This document shows, piece by piece, positions 46,454-59,326 of a DNA stretch of 64,000 nucleotides. The stretch comes from Sipunculus nudus. Its lineage: Eukaryota; Annelida; Sipuncula; Golfingiida; Sipunculidae. Each line of letters begins with the position of its first letter. Within the stretch, counting starts at the first letter, position 1. Position numbers and translations under genes: made by a program. The stretch is from NCBI GenBank assembly GCA_026874595.1, contig CM049319.1, forward strand, positions 13,977,601 to 14,041,600, written 5' to 3'. Below the pieces are notes generated by a model. The model did not search any database and was not told where the DNA came from. It saw nothing but the letters and a program-made list of their open reading frames with translations.

Positions 46454-47556
46454 GTCTCTGTGATTTGGAAAATGTGAATTTAACAAGGTTTATTGATATA
46501 AGCACTAAAACACCTGATGTAGCGATCATTGTAAGAAGGGTGTTGTAGAATGGGAGTGTTCGGTACCAGAGTGAGAATTAGAACCCTATTAACATTTAGT
46601 TTGAGGTTGCTTAAACATGGCCTTTGAAACAGAATTTAAGGAGTGAAAATGACTTTAATAGGACTGAATTTAAAGTTAATTTATATGGGGCTCGCATTCT
46701 TGGGTTCTAATTAGTTATATACTGTCCTGTCTGAAAATAATATGCCTTTTGTTTTTAGTTTATTATCTTTCAGTGTCTACTTATAGGTATTACAATAAAA
46801 TAATACTATCCTTACAAACATTTCTTGGACAATTTACTTTATTATCGCTTGCATAAGTCCAGCATGCTTTTAAAATAAACCTCGTTACTCTAACTTCGTA
46901 CTAAACCCTACAAATAATATAAACATGTATCATCATCAGGTTTGGTTTTCTGCCAGGCAGAAAGGTAATGTTGCTTTGCTGCCATACAGAAATGGCTTTC
47001 TGCCGCGCAGAAATGGCATATAAAATTAATATAGTATATTGTTTTTTATCAAGAGACAATAATCCTAATAAAGTTTAAGGCAGGGAGGTTTAAGAAATAG
47101 GATTTAATATAAACTTGATGGTGAAAACTTTGTCTGAAACCAATTATGCCCAAATTACGATTCAGGCATGAAGACAATTGTAATGATTGGGGTGGTGTGG
47201 TCACAAGACTTCTCTTACCCCTAGGGTTTTTTTTCAGGTGAAAGTGAGGCATGTTTTCCAGTTGACAACATGCAGTCCTAGCTCTTAAAGCCTGTACTGT
47301 CCTGCACATAGGTTTCTATGCAGGAAACCATGTGCAAGTGTGGCATCTGGGTTCCTAGGTTCAGGTGATATTATTATCACAACCCTTTTGGTTAACCTTT
47401 GTGTGTTTGTTTATAGAGCCTTCCCTGTCTCACTGGTACCTGATTTTGGTAACTCGAGGAGAGTGATTTGTTCATGTCTGTGTGCTCTTTCAATGTTTCA
47501 TGCAAGCATGGCTATGATGCTAAGAGAGTCTCTGATTTTCTGTGCAGGACCCTTGT

Positions 47557-47982
47557 TTAAAGGTGCCCATAAACCAATCTTTTTTTAAAAAGAATTAATG
47601 TGATTTTGATTGTGAAAAGTTCTTACAAGGCCTTCGTGAATGATCTATCAACTTGTTTATCATCAACAGGTTTGTTAAAACAGAAATGTTGACAAACGGT
47701 AAAATATGTAACCTGTAAGGTGGTAGGTTGCATATATGCTGAGGTAAAAAGGTCACTTATGGAAAAAAAATATTTTAAAAAGGCTGGGGCTTACCTGGCT
47801 TGCTGCCAGATGCCCCTGTTGAATTTATTTTGATTATTTTGGTTACCCCCCCCCCGTATTATAAACACGTTGAAATAAACAAAACAAGAAGCCTGTATGC
47901 GCTGATATCCACGTTTCTGGCCTATTTTTTATAAACGTTCCATGGGATTACTTTAAGTTTATAAGGGTCAGATAGGTGATTG
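47557..47982 (-). mobile_element. TTAA-type MITE, copy D, joined to the GTPase exon 3 relic
   Basis: The end at 47557 is TTAA-AGGTGCCCAT. The interior is the reverse complement of copies A and B. The far end stops at GATTGG and runs straight into the exon 3 relic without the expected terminal bases or a second TTAA, so a deletion or rearrangement at this junction removed both the MITE end and the front of exon 3. Confidence 0.65.
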
Positions 47983-49321
47983 GAAGAAAGGGTTGGACAC
48001 GAACTGCCATCTTCCGGACGGACAACCAATACCATTTTAACTACACGGAAACAGGACCTCCGAGGGGGGGGGGGGGTTATTTATTTAAGTGACATCTTGT
48101 TCTTTATCCGGATTCCGGAGTGAATAGAAAGGGCCCGGCCGACCAGGATTTTCACAGGACCCTATGCAGTGCATGAACATTAAATCTTTAACGTGTATAT
48201 AAAGTGGGACTAGTTGTTAAAGGCGACCCTGTAATGAATATATTGTCCATATTGTCCAATAAAAAGCTTGTTACTGAAAATAAGTAAGATTTTTTTTTGC
48301 AATAACTTATACTGTTTTGAATCAGGAAGGGTCTGTGGGGGCCGGGCCACCAAGGAATTGTATTTGGCCCGGGGGCCATGTATATATCATTTGTTTATCT
48401 GTTACCTGGTATCAATCAGGAGGTTGTGAGGTGGCCTTGGGAGGCCAAAGGATTTATCAGTCTAAAAGTTACTTTAAATGACAATGTTTTTTGGGTTTGT
48501 GTGTACTATTATTGGTCCAATCTGAGTAAAACAATATTCACAATCAGCAGTGATAATTTCACTACAATGACCTTTCAATTATTGTATTCATTATAATTGT
48601 GTTTGGCTTCTTTGTAATACCGATGTTAGCCGATTTTGTCATCTGAATTTTGTTGCTTTGATTAAAGGTTTATGTAAACTCATAAACTGCCATTCACGTT
48701 TCCGAGTCAAAACACATTCACAAGCGCCTGAGGTTTGGTTATTGTCTGCATGAAAGTGTTTATTTAAAAGAAAGTACACCTCTTGTCAGCCTGTCACCAA
48801 ACGAAATATGAAAACGATTCCTTATGCCCGTTATTCAGAATATCCATATATGACCAGGAACTGTTTCCGAAAAAATGCTAAAATTTACAACAAGTGGCTG
48901 CACCAAGGGTCCAAACACTCCAAAATTATCTGTATGGACAGTTTTATCAGCTAGTTTATACCGTACGTGGCCTCGACTACATTTCATGTTTCTATTTCTT
49001 TAAAGCTATGATACATATTGAAATTTATATCCATATTCCCATTAACTTCATATCTCCATTACCATGCAACATTTGGATAATCAAATAGCTCTGTCATTTA
49101 GATCCTTAGACAATTTTGGAATTTTTGTATTTCTTTTCTAAATGTTCTCAGTTACGTGTCACAAATAAGGCAACTTGTGCTCATCAGCTGCACAATAGGC
49201 AATTGACCTATTGGTCACGTATAATTAATTTTAATATGTGCCACGCATATTTTTAAATTTGATTTTCTCGGGTTTTTCATGACGTGCATTCCTAATTAAA
49301 CCGTCTTTATATAGCTTTTCA

Positions 49322-49393
<72 letters not shown>

Positions 49394-49407
49394 CATATAA
49401 TAATAAC

Positions 49408-49447
<40 letters not shown>

Positions 49448-50424
49448 GTGCTGGGGGCAGGGGCCCGGCAACGTTTTTGTACCGCTTGAAAACCATCCTC
49501 TCGGAGGCCCTGCACGGAAATAAGGTCGTTTATTTTGTACAGATATGTATTCTGTACAAAGGCGTTACCATTAACGTTAAAGTATTCCTCGATGGATATT
49601 CTTTAAAAAGTTGGCAGTATGTAACAATCACACGGCGCGCATGCGTGGGAGTGACAATTTAGGTTTGAGGTAATATTCCTTAGAAATAATAAAGAACATT
49701 TGTACGGAAATTGTTTTTCATATGTATGTATCAAAATTCTTATTTAATTACCAAGCTTCCTGTACATGATGAATTCGTAAATAGTAAATCTCTGCACTAT
49801 TGATTAAGGTGAACATTGATAAACGTCAAGTGGATCGGGAGGAAACAGAGATGTTCTGTAGAGAGCACGGGTTCAGTGGCAGAGCGAACATTTCTGTCAC
49901 GGACAACGTCATTGACGAAGAGACAATGAGGTTAGGCACTTTTTAATTTTCGAGAAATCCTCAAGAAAAGGTGTGATACGAAGGAAAAATGCTAATGAAA
50001 TTTCGCAATCCTGCGTACTTGTACATTTTACCAAAATTTGATTTGTGATGCCAATGTCAGCAATACTGAAGAATATACTTTTATTTCATTCCGAGGGTCT
50101 ACATTAAATGTTAGATGCACATGAACTAAGATACAATGTTTAATATATAGCGTGCGATATAAAAGGAAACGAATGGATAGTCTTAAAATATACTTATATA
50201 CATATCACATGCACCATAATACTTGTGCAATACATGTTCAAATCTCAACAGAAATTACATTAAAAATTATTTGTTTCAGATTTCTAGTAAATGATTTAAT
50301 GGATTCCTATGGTAACCAGGATGATCACGTGCCGGTCACATGTTCAGATTCTCCGCATTAAACCAGGACCCTTACCCAGTCAAACAGTGATTTGAAAGTA
50401 TTAAAGGAAACTAATTGTTGCTGA
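47980..50424 (+). pseudogene. Rab32/38-like GTPase pseudogene, inverted third copy
   Basis: This is a plus-strand relic of the same gene. Exon 3 survives only from about 47980 to 48053 (it reads WKKGLDTNCHLPDGQPIP and then a stop), and its front end abuts a TTAA-type MITE. Exon 4 (49809-49930) is a full 122 bases between AG and GT. Exon 5 (50280-50424) is a full 145 bases and still ends in the codons for Cys-Cys and TGA, but a TAA earlier in the exon, after DSPH, would remove the prenylation motif. The guanine motif NKVD has become NKVN and the conserved Trp in GFSGW is Arg. I found no exon 1 or exon 2 upstream. The tail (NSDLKVLKE, then CC) is closer to copy 2 than to copy 1. A transcript of exons 4 and 5 alone is possible, but a functional GTPase is not. 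Confidence 0.85.
49327..49446 (+). repeat. Compound AT and AAT microsatellite
   Basis: A TA run to about 49380, then an AAT run from about 49398, in the region matching intron 3 of the GTPase pseudogene. Confidence 0.95.
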
Positions 50425-51206
50425 TCTGTCATATTGCAGAAAAGTTAAGATTGTGAAGGGTATGTTTTTAATGATAAAAGGGCCATGGTTCTGTGACACA
50501 TGCGGCCAACAAGATGCGGTCTTTGCAGCAAGTCCGTGTCTGCGATTTACTTTTGAACAAACACATTACAGTGAGCGTCGAAGGCCTCACCTGCATTTCA
50601 TGGAAGAGACGAAAACGCGTCTCCTTGATGTCATGAACAAAAAGGCACGTAATGCGCTACCTGTGACCACCTTGTTGAACTTCCGGTGCTTTGACGAGAA
50701 AGGAACAGAAAGCGCCACCTGTAAGCGCTTTAATGTGCACTGCTTGAGACGCACAGGATCTGCGCATCAAGAAGAGCGGAAATATTGGTTCTTTTTTTCT
50801 TATGATAAACGTTTTGTTAAAAAAAAATATAACACTTTTGGTGTTTCTTTTTTGCAATCAAGACTCTATATAACACATAAATATGCATCACTAATATACC
50901 TAGATCTATAACAACTGCTCATGGCCCTCACAAATATATTGGTGTACATGTTTTCAGTTCGTGTTGAACATATCACCTGATTGCCTTTTCAGCTGACGTT
51001 ATACGCCTTATATCGCTAAGTGATTACACAGAGGGGTATAAAACAGAGGGGTAGGACGAAGACTATTAGTCAAGGTGTTGATCACTTGAGCTGAATGTCG
51101 CACATTCGCATCCTACTTGTGTTTAAAAGCAAAAAAAATCTGAAATCTTGATAGAACCTCAGAGATTCAATATTATTGACAGGTTATAATGTATGTGATA
51201 ATGTAA
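50425..51206. other. Downstream of the GTPase pseudogene; one long frame
   Basis: A 152-codon plus frame (50453-50911) starts MKGMFLMIKGPWFCDTCGQQ and includes a Cys-X2-Cys pair and a basic middle. I recognise no family, and its C-terminal third is AT-driven. It is listed as unsupported but is the longest non-repeat, non-TE frame in the window other than the GTPase exons. Confidence 0.2.
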
Positions 51207-52990
51207 TAGTGTGTCTCGATGTGCTGTCCCGATGTCGCCCTGGTGTGTCTTGATGTGCTGTTCCGATGTCACCCTGGTGTGTCTTGATGTGCTGTCCCGA
51301 TGTCACTCTGGTGTGTCTCGATGTGCTGTACCGATGTCATCCCGGTGTGTCTCGATGTGCTGTCCCGATGTCACACTGGTGTGTCTCGATGTGCTGTACC
51401 GATGTCATCCCGGTGTGTCTCGATGTGCTGTCCCGATGTCACTCTGGTGTGTCTCGATGTGCTGTACCGATGTCATCCCGGTGTGTCTCGATGTGCTGTC
51501 CCGATGTCACTCTGGTGTGTCTCGATGTGCTGTACCGATGTCATCCCGGTGTGTCTCGATGTGCTGTCCCGATGTCACTCTGGTGTGTCTCGATGTGCTG
51601 TCCCGATGTAACCCCGGTGTGTCTCGATGTGCTGTCCCGATGTCGCCCTGGTGTGTCTCGATGTGCTGTCCCGATGTCAGCCTGGTGTGTCTCGATGTGT
51701 TGTAACGATGTTCCCCCGGTGGGTCTCGATGTGCTGTCCCGATGTCACTCTGGTGTGTCTTGAATTGGTGCCCGATGTCACCTCGGTGTGTCTCGATGTG
51801 CTGTCCCGATGTCATTTTTGTGTGTCTTAATGTGCTGTCCTGATGTCATCCCGGTGTGTCTTGATGTGTTGTACCGATGTCATCCCGGTGTGTCTCGATC
51901 TGCTGTCTCGATGTCACCCCGGTTTGTCTCAATGTGCTGTCCCGTTGTCACTCTGGTGTGTCTTGATTTGCTGTATCGATGTCAGCCCGGTGTGTCTCGA
52001 GGTGGTGTCCCGATGTCACCTTTTTGTGTATTGATGTGCTGTATCGATGTCACTCTGATGTGTCTTGATGTGCTGTACCGATGTCACTCTGATGTGTCTT
52101 GATGTGTTGTATCGATGTCAATCTGATGTGTCTCGTGGTGCTGTGTCGATGTTAACCCGATTTGTCTCGATGTACTCTCCCGATGTCACCCTGGTGTGTT
52201 TCGATGTGGTGCCCCGATGTCAGCCTGGGGTGTCTCGATGTGCTGCCATGATGTCAGCCTGGTGTGTCTTGATGTGCTGTACCGATGTCACTCTGGTGTG
52301 TCCCATGGTGCTGTATCGATGTCACCCCGTCGTGTCTCGATGTGCTGTCCCGATGTCAACCCGGTGTGTCTCGATGTGCTGCCCCGATGTCAGCCTGGTG
52401 TGTCATGATGTGCTGTACCGATGTCACTCTGGTGTCTCGATGTGCTGCCCCAATGTCACACTGGTGTGTCTCGATGTGCTGTCCCGATGTCACCCCGCTG
52501 TGTTTCGTGGTGATGTGTAGATGTCATCCCGGTGTGTCTTGTTTGCTGCCCCGATGTCACACTGGTGTGTCTTAATGTGTTGTACCGATGCCACCCTGGT
52601 GTGTCTCGATGTGCTGCCTGATGTCACTCGTGTGTGTCTCGATGTGTTGTCACGATGTCATCCCAGTGTGTCTCGATGTGCTTAATCCGATGTCACCCCG
52701 ATGTGTCTCCGTGCGCTGTCCCGATGTCACCCCGGTGTGTCCCGATGAGCTGTTCCAATATCATCACGATCTTTCCCTGCGCATACCCCCTGCCCCGATG
52801 TGTCCCAATGTTCTGTATCTAGATGAGATGTCCAGATGTGCTGTACCGATGTCGACCCGATGTCACCCCTATTTGTCTCAATGAGGTGTCCCGATGTCAC
52901 CCAAATGTGTTCCGATGTTCTGTCATAATGTCTACACAAGTTAACCCGGATGTCTCACGATGTCGCCAAGGTGTCTCTCTGTTCTTCTCC
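51207..52990 (+). repeat. 34-bp satellite array, about 50 units
   Basis: The unit is TGTGCTGTCCCGATGTCACC followed by CTGGTGTGTCTCGA, 34 bases. From about 51300 to 51560 two unit types (CACTCTGG and CATCCCGG) alternate, a 68-bp higher-order period. Divergence increases past 52500 and the array fades near 52990. Long Cys-rich frames occur in all three plus frames because the unit contains no stop and 34 is one more than a multiple of three. Confidence 0.95.
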
Positions 52991-53382
52991 ATTTGCCGAT
53001 GTCATTCCGATACCACCCCGATTATCTTATCCCTCTGTCAAATCGTGACACATAAAAGAGGACTTCGGCGATGTGTGAGCCCTGTCCTATCCTTTCCTCG
53101 AGCAAAAAAAATTACATGAAACAGAGTGGACTTCTTATCATATGGTCAATCCTTCTCATTTATTGACAGCGCCACCTACCGTTCATGAGCCTTACCATCA
53201 AAATACTAGCCATGGACTTGTAATATTATTACAGTTACAATGATATATAGTGATTATACTAATCAGTTGTGGCCAACAGATGGCGAAGATCTGATAGGGC
53301 ATTAAAGAATATTGTAAAGATATTGACTTTTTTTTATATTGACCCCTCTGCCTCAGTTAATAACGCATTTTAATGACTGAAT

Positions 53383-53386
53383 ATAT

Positions 53387-53460
<74 letters not shown>
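53383..53460 (+). repeat. AT dinucleotide microsatellite
   Basis: A TA run with one AAA interruption near 53400. Confidence 0.95.
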
Positions 53461-53464
<4 letters not shown>

Positions 53465-56400
53465 CAATTTTGGAATTATCATAAACACTGTAAGTTATCA
53501 GACTCCCTTTTGTAATTTAAATAAAGCACATAGATTTATTGTACCATACCTTAATTGTTATATTAAAATAATACATATTAACTTCTGAACGTCCGTCGTC
53601 TCATTATCACCGATATCATTAAAAGGTAAACAAGTTCTCGTACAATCATTAAGGCAAACGGCTTGATCCTGCGAAGACTGCGAAATCAGCTCATATCTAA
53701 ACAAAAACATTTCGGTATCATCTTCTGCCAGTACCAGTCAGATTGCTGAGTCATATTTTCAAAGAACTGGCAGTAGTACACCTGTACTTCGCCCTTACCC
53801 TCAGGGTCGGTATGGCCCTATAGCAACACTCGTGTATATATTATATATATATATGCAAGGTTATTACTCTGTATGTTAAGGAGGTTCGCTTGGTGCTGAC
53901 CATGGAATGCTCTATATGAACTGAACATATATGGACTATGTTTTGATGTGTTGTGTCTGTTAATGTGCGACAGAATGTTAACTATCACGTCCCCTTAAGC
54001 CCTTACGATCAAGCTCTCTCTGTAGATAGATTGTCCTCTTGACACTGTCCTCGCGGTGAAAGTCACTTTCCCCGGGGCACGTTGATCAAAATGCACGGGT
54101 ACGTCTCCGCTAGTACTTAGTTATTATATTTAATAAAACTACAGGTGTTATTGTAGCAAGCACATTGTATGTGTATCACTGAATACGCCATCACTATCGA
54201 ATACATAATTATATACAGACAATACATATGTATTTCTCATCAAGAAAACATTTATGCAACATTCATTAGCATACGCAAGTGCCCAAGCCTGTTACAAGGC
54301 TTCTATTGGTTCCCGCTCCAGGAGATCAGACTAACACATCAAGACAGGCATACATACATATGGAAATACAATGCCCACTATTACCAAATGGTGAAGTCCA
54401 ATTCCTGTGCCTACGGGGAACGTTCATTTTGAATACAGACAATGAAATATATCTTAAACATTTCAGTTTTAACATATTTAGTACATGATTACATATTCAC
54501 AACATACAATACAGTCGTTTCTCACTTGCGTTTTCTCAACAGCAGTCTGTTAACCTGGATTACATTGACGTAACATCTTGATAATACGTTCAAGAAGGGC
54601 AAAGTATAGCAATCTTTAGACAGATACTGTGGTTTCCTTTTTGTTCGCGAGGGTTTTAATTTCGCGATATTCGCAAATGAAACAAAATATCCACGAATAT
54701 TAAACCTCGGGAATAAGAGGCCCAACAAAGTGGAACAAGGTGGGATTATGCACAAACGGAATAGTTACTGCACCTTTGAAAACATTATTCAGCAACCTGA
54801 TCTGTGCATGGTATCGGAATTGTTGTCAAATAAACAGTTATCACAAGGGATATGTCTAGCGAAGGGCATAACGTAAACACTGTCACAGTGAAATATAATG
54901 TGGGATTTATTTTTATTTTATAAGCAATACAACTACTGCCTCACTCAGATTTATAGGTTCTGAAGCAATCGCGAAAATTAAACCTTCACGAAACGTTCAA
55001 AATAAAGAAACCGCGAAATTTCAGCCTCAAGAATAAAAAGCCAACCACAGTATGTCTGACTGGGTAAATCCAAATTCGATCAGTTCTTATGTGCAATTTA
55101 ATTTTTACAAGAATTAAAACAAACAAGTCAGCAGATGATTTATATGATAAGCAAAGTTTTCATTTACAACATTTCAGTATTTATTATGGACAAATACATA
55201 ACCTAACATTTGTCAAGCATAAAAGCTAATGAAAAGCGTGTACCTTATTGTAGCGAATGATGCGCATATTGTTACAAATCTTCCGAGTTGGATATATGGA
55301 AGCATTTCCTCGTAGACTTGATTGAAAAATATTGATCATTCAAGACACTATAGTGGTATACCACTAATTTCAAGATGCGCCCTGTGACTACCAGGCTTTA
55401 GTGTGTTTGCAAAATGGCAGTCCATATTAGTGGTTTCGAGAAATTGGGAGAAATAAAAATATAAGGGCACAAAAGCGGCCCTGGGATGCGCCACAAAAGT
55501 ATATCGTGGCCAGCGTCTAGGCGAGAATCTGAGGAGATGATTTTGTGACAAGCAGACGTGTATCGGAAAAGTTTAATGCGGTGTAATGTACATTTGGACC
55601 ACGCCCAAAGCCTCAAATTATTGACGCTAGGATAACTGACGGTCATGAAATATAATGCAATATGATCATCTGATTTAAAAACGGGGGGGGGGGGGATGCA
55701 TCTCTGCGTGTCCCCTGACATGGAATAGACCATCACATATTAGCAAGAGTGGAAGGTTAAAAGACAAGGGTGTTTACTTATCACCCGAATTCTCAGTCAG
55801 GAAGTTGCAAGGATCATGGTTCAAAGTTCCTGGCCCTCATAAAAGTCGGCATGGACCTCTGTCATGAAAATTTTGGATATGAGTAACTTGGTCACAGCCC
55901 TTTGGACCATATACTATAGTATCTATACGATGAAGAGATATATAGATATCAGACAAGAGACACATTAGGTGTTAGTCTACTATATAAATCTGATAACAGG
56001 ACTGTATATTTGTTTGCTTGCCCTGTCACCTATCGGCACGATTCTATATTAAAATCTTGCTCTTTCTTTAACTTACTCATAGACTTATTTATTGTATTTT
56101 GTATATCAGTAATATTTTGGACCATATATTGCTTCAATATTTCCCTTGATCTTAGTATTACCTCTCCAAGGGAAAATTGTACAGTCTTTTTTTGTATGTT
56201 GAACGTTTTGTTTCTCAACATCTCAAAAAATATATATATCAATATTAAAACTCTTTTTCTTTTGCCTATGGTCCATTTACAAAAATGATCAAAATCAATT
56301 AAAATTCTTATCGGATAATCTGTACAATGAAAGTCAAATTGTATAAACAGAAAAGCTCGGTAAAATCCCCATAAAGAAAGAACAGTTCATCGATCACGAA

Positions 56401-57519
56401 ACCGCAAAGACATCATTATCATGGTTTAAAAGTTTAAAGAACTATGTTTACCACGTGGGCAGCGAGTGAGATAGAGAAGAAACGCTAGACAGATTCCTGT
56501 CCATGATATCTCAAAATTGCGTTTGTGGTTACTATTTAAAACTTTTTTTTTTTTGGGGGGGGGGGGAATCAATCAATTTTGAAGCGGATCTGAATGAAGA
56601 TCAATTAAGGTATTTGCGAAGGGAGGCGCTCTGTGAGCGCTTTCTAGTTTTGTTGTAATGTTTTACATACTGCATTGTGCAGTTGTCAGCTTTAACTATA
56701 CGGTTTCCTTTAAATTCCATTGAGGGATATTCCACATTCCTCTACATATATTAATCCCTCCTTCACAGTATATACTAACCCCTTAATACACTGATGATAA
56801 AGTAGGCTGCTCTATGGTTTGGGGGGGGGGGGGGGAAGGGGGGATGGGGGTCACTTGCCGAACTGACAGCCTGGCACATTATGGCCTCTTAGGCAAGTCA
56901 CTCAGTTATAAGGAAATGGATGAAGTTTAGCACCGGTAAACTAAGTAGGCCGCGGGTCTCCGTATCCTTAGACAGATGCATACCCAGGACAGGCAGAATG
57001 AACATCTTTGGCATGTTATAATCATTCTAAATATGATCAGATCTCTCGGCCATTTTGATGATTTTGAACTTAATTCGGGTGCAGTTATTTATGATCCGTT
57101 GGAGAAATCCTACACCAATAATCGACATTCAAGAATTCACGCTACGTACACTACATTGTGCTTATCTGGAATGATAAGGATGTTTATCAAACAAGCCTCT
57201 CCGCCAGGTAAGTCAATGTCATATAAATCGGTCTTATATTGGCATAATTAGCCGAAAGTGATCGACATATGGCTGATTACCATGAAGATAATCGCTAGCG
57301 GTATGGGAATCACGCACATCGTCACAATTCAATGCGCGCAGAGAATCAGAAGGTCAAGGTCACACGGAGAGATTAATCTTCCGAACACTGGGGATATTCG
57401 TTCTCACAAAAGTACAATTCTACTGATTAGGGATTGTGGGTAATCAAATCATATGTCCACAGTGTACCGGGGCCTAGAATTACATAAATGGCTCAGTATA
57501 GATATAAATGACACACATA
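53461..57519. other. Intergenic, repeats, no gene recognised
   Basis: It includes the dispersed repeat at 55400-55740 and G runs at 55683, 56556 and 56820. The segment 54641-55045 has two runs of the same content (TTTCGCGATATTCGCAAA and, inverted in style, CGCGAAATTTCAGCC). No motif-bearing frame. Confidence 0.4.
55400..55740. repeat. Dispersed repeat shared with the right edge of the window
   Basis: Shared with 63830-63990 in the same orientation: GGGATGCG.CAC.AAAGT, CAGCGT.(T)AGG.GAGAATCT. A run of G lies at about 55683. The minus frames across it are not supported as genes. Confidence 0.35.
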
Positions 57520-58190
57520 CTTGCATACATCTATACATACACACATATATACATACAATCATGCTCATATACATCCATACACATACATAAATTCATACAT
57601 GCAGACATACATTTGTCTTCATACATTCATGAAAACAAATAAGTATACGTACAATACATACATACATACAAACATACATACATACGTGCATAAATACATA
57701 CATTCATGCTTACATACATACATATTGTTCTTAATAAGTCCCACGCTTGCAACATAGTGCGATATACAGCTAAAGTAAAGCAGATTACGCTCAAAAGTGT
57801 TAAGCAATTAGATCCATACATACACACCTACATCGTCTAAAACATACATACATACATTCCTGTATAGATACATATAAATACATATATACATACATACATT
57901 CATACATACAAACATACATACAAATACATACATACCTATACAGATACATATATATATATATATATATATATAAATACATACATACATACATACCTATATA
58001 TATTTATATACATACATACACAAACATACATACATACATACATACATACATACATACCTATATAAATACATATACATACATATATACAAACATTCATATA
58101 AATACATACATAATACATACATACTTACACATACATACATATATAATATACATATATGAATATACATACATACACATACATTCATAATTT
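57520..58190 (+). repeat. Compound TACA/CATA microsatellite
   Basis: Almost all of this stretch is made of ACATACAT-type tetranucleotides with TATA interruptions, except for about 57730-57830. Six-frame products rich in Tyr, Met, Cys and Ile are artefacts. Confidence 0.9.
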
Positions 58191-59212
58191 TACAGACGGA
58201 GAAAACAATTGCAATTCATACCTTGCACTTAAAACCCCTGAGGGAGCGGACATTGATGATGCGAACATACATAATGCAAGAGAAAATTAATATATATTTA
58301 TTGCGCACATTGGCGATAACAAAACAAAATAGGATTATTTTACACATATATTTAGTATCGGAAGCTCTTGGATAACCAAGAGGGATGCTTTATTTACTTT
58401 TTAATAATAGAATATTCAATATATCTTTTCTGAGAAATGTAGTATGCGAAATGTATTAACAATAAAATATGTATGATCAAAAATAGATTTTAATATATGT
58501 CTGCATGAGTAGTGTTTCCTCAAAATATCACCCCATACTTCCCTTAACGACACCGATTCGGTGGAAAAGATGTTACATAAATATATACAATAAAGCCTCC
58601 AATATACGAACATTGGAGCAGTGCGAGTTGACAGATTTATGATTGGACGAGGGATCCATAACTGAAAAAAACATTCAAATGATTAAACTTGTGATACTAA
58701 ATACAGACATTTACGTATAAAAATGAGACTAAGCATTGGTCTCGTCCATAATCTTTAAATTTATTTCTTTTTTTAAATCATGAGTTGTGACGTTTTATTT
58801 GCAAGGATGATTTAGATAGGACACCTTCTTTACTTCAGTAATAACAGCGTGCAACGTCCGGCAAGTCTTGTCAAATATATTTCAAATTTATATTTCATAT
58901 TGGTTCGAGGCGCTTGGATACAATTTAAATTGCTCATTCTGTATTTGCTTTAGACATTATTTATTATATTATTTAACTTCATTTTTTTTCCTTCCATTCT
59001 TATTCACAGGTGTACATGCACATTGTCTGTATATTTATTTCTATAAACCTGATGTAAACGTGTCACTTCCCAACATCATGTGGCTCTGATTTTAAACTTT
59101 ACGCAAGTTCTGACATCCATCTGGATATAAATATTTGTTGAACATTCCACCAGCAGGTGGCGCCGCATACATCGGACATGAAATTCTGACCAATAAATAA
59201 AAGTCATTTTTT

Positions 59213-59326
59213 TCATCCAGTCATTTTAGTTTCTGCAAAAGCCATTCCCATAGTCCTGCCGAGTGTCACCATTTGGCGGCGTAGTTCCCTGTACTCCTCC
59301 AGCGTGTACTGTTGTTTAGGTGGACT
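59213..59326 (-). CDS. Orphan terminal coding exon of an unidentified gene
   Basis: On the minus strand an acceptor (pyrimidine-poor but with TTACAG) at 59327-59328 opens a 114-base frame that runs to TGA at 59215-59213. The 38 codons or so begin SPPKQQYTLEEYRELRRQM and end KMTG. Its charged, coiled-coil-like composition, clean acceptor and stop, and lack of low-complexity sequence resemble a real last exon. I do not recognise the protein family. Partner exons should lie at higher coordinates on the minus strand, in this window or beyond it; I could not find one with confidence. It could instead be part of a decayed mobile element. Confidence 0.5.
   Translation of the reverse strand, partial: SPPKQQYTLEEYRELRRQMVTLGRTMGMAFAETKMTG

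Noticed and set aside
51211-52884. Cys-rich repeat proteins on the plus strand
   Set aside because: They arise in all three frames from a stopless 34-bp unit; no start context, signal peptide or splice structure supports a gene.
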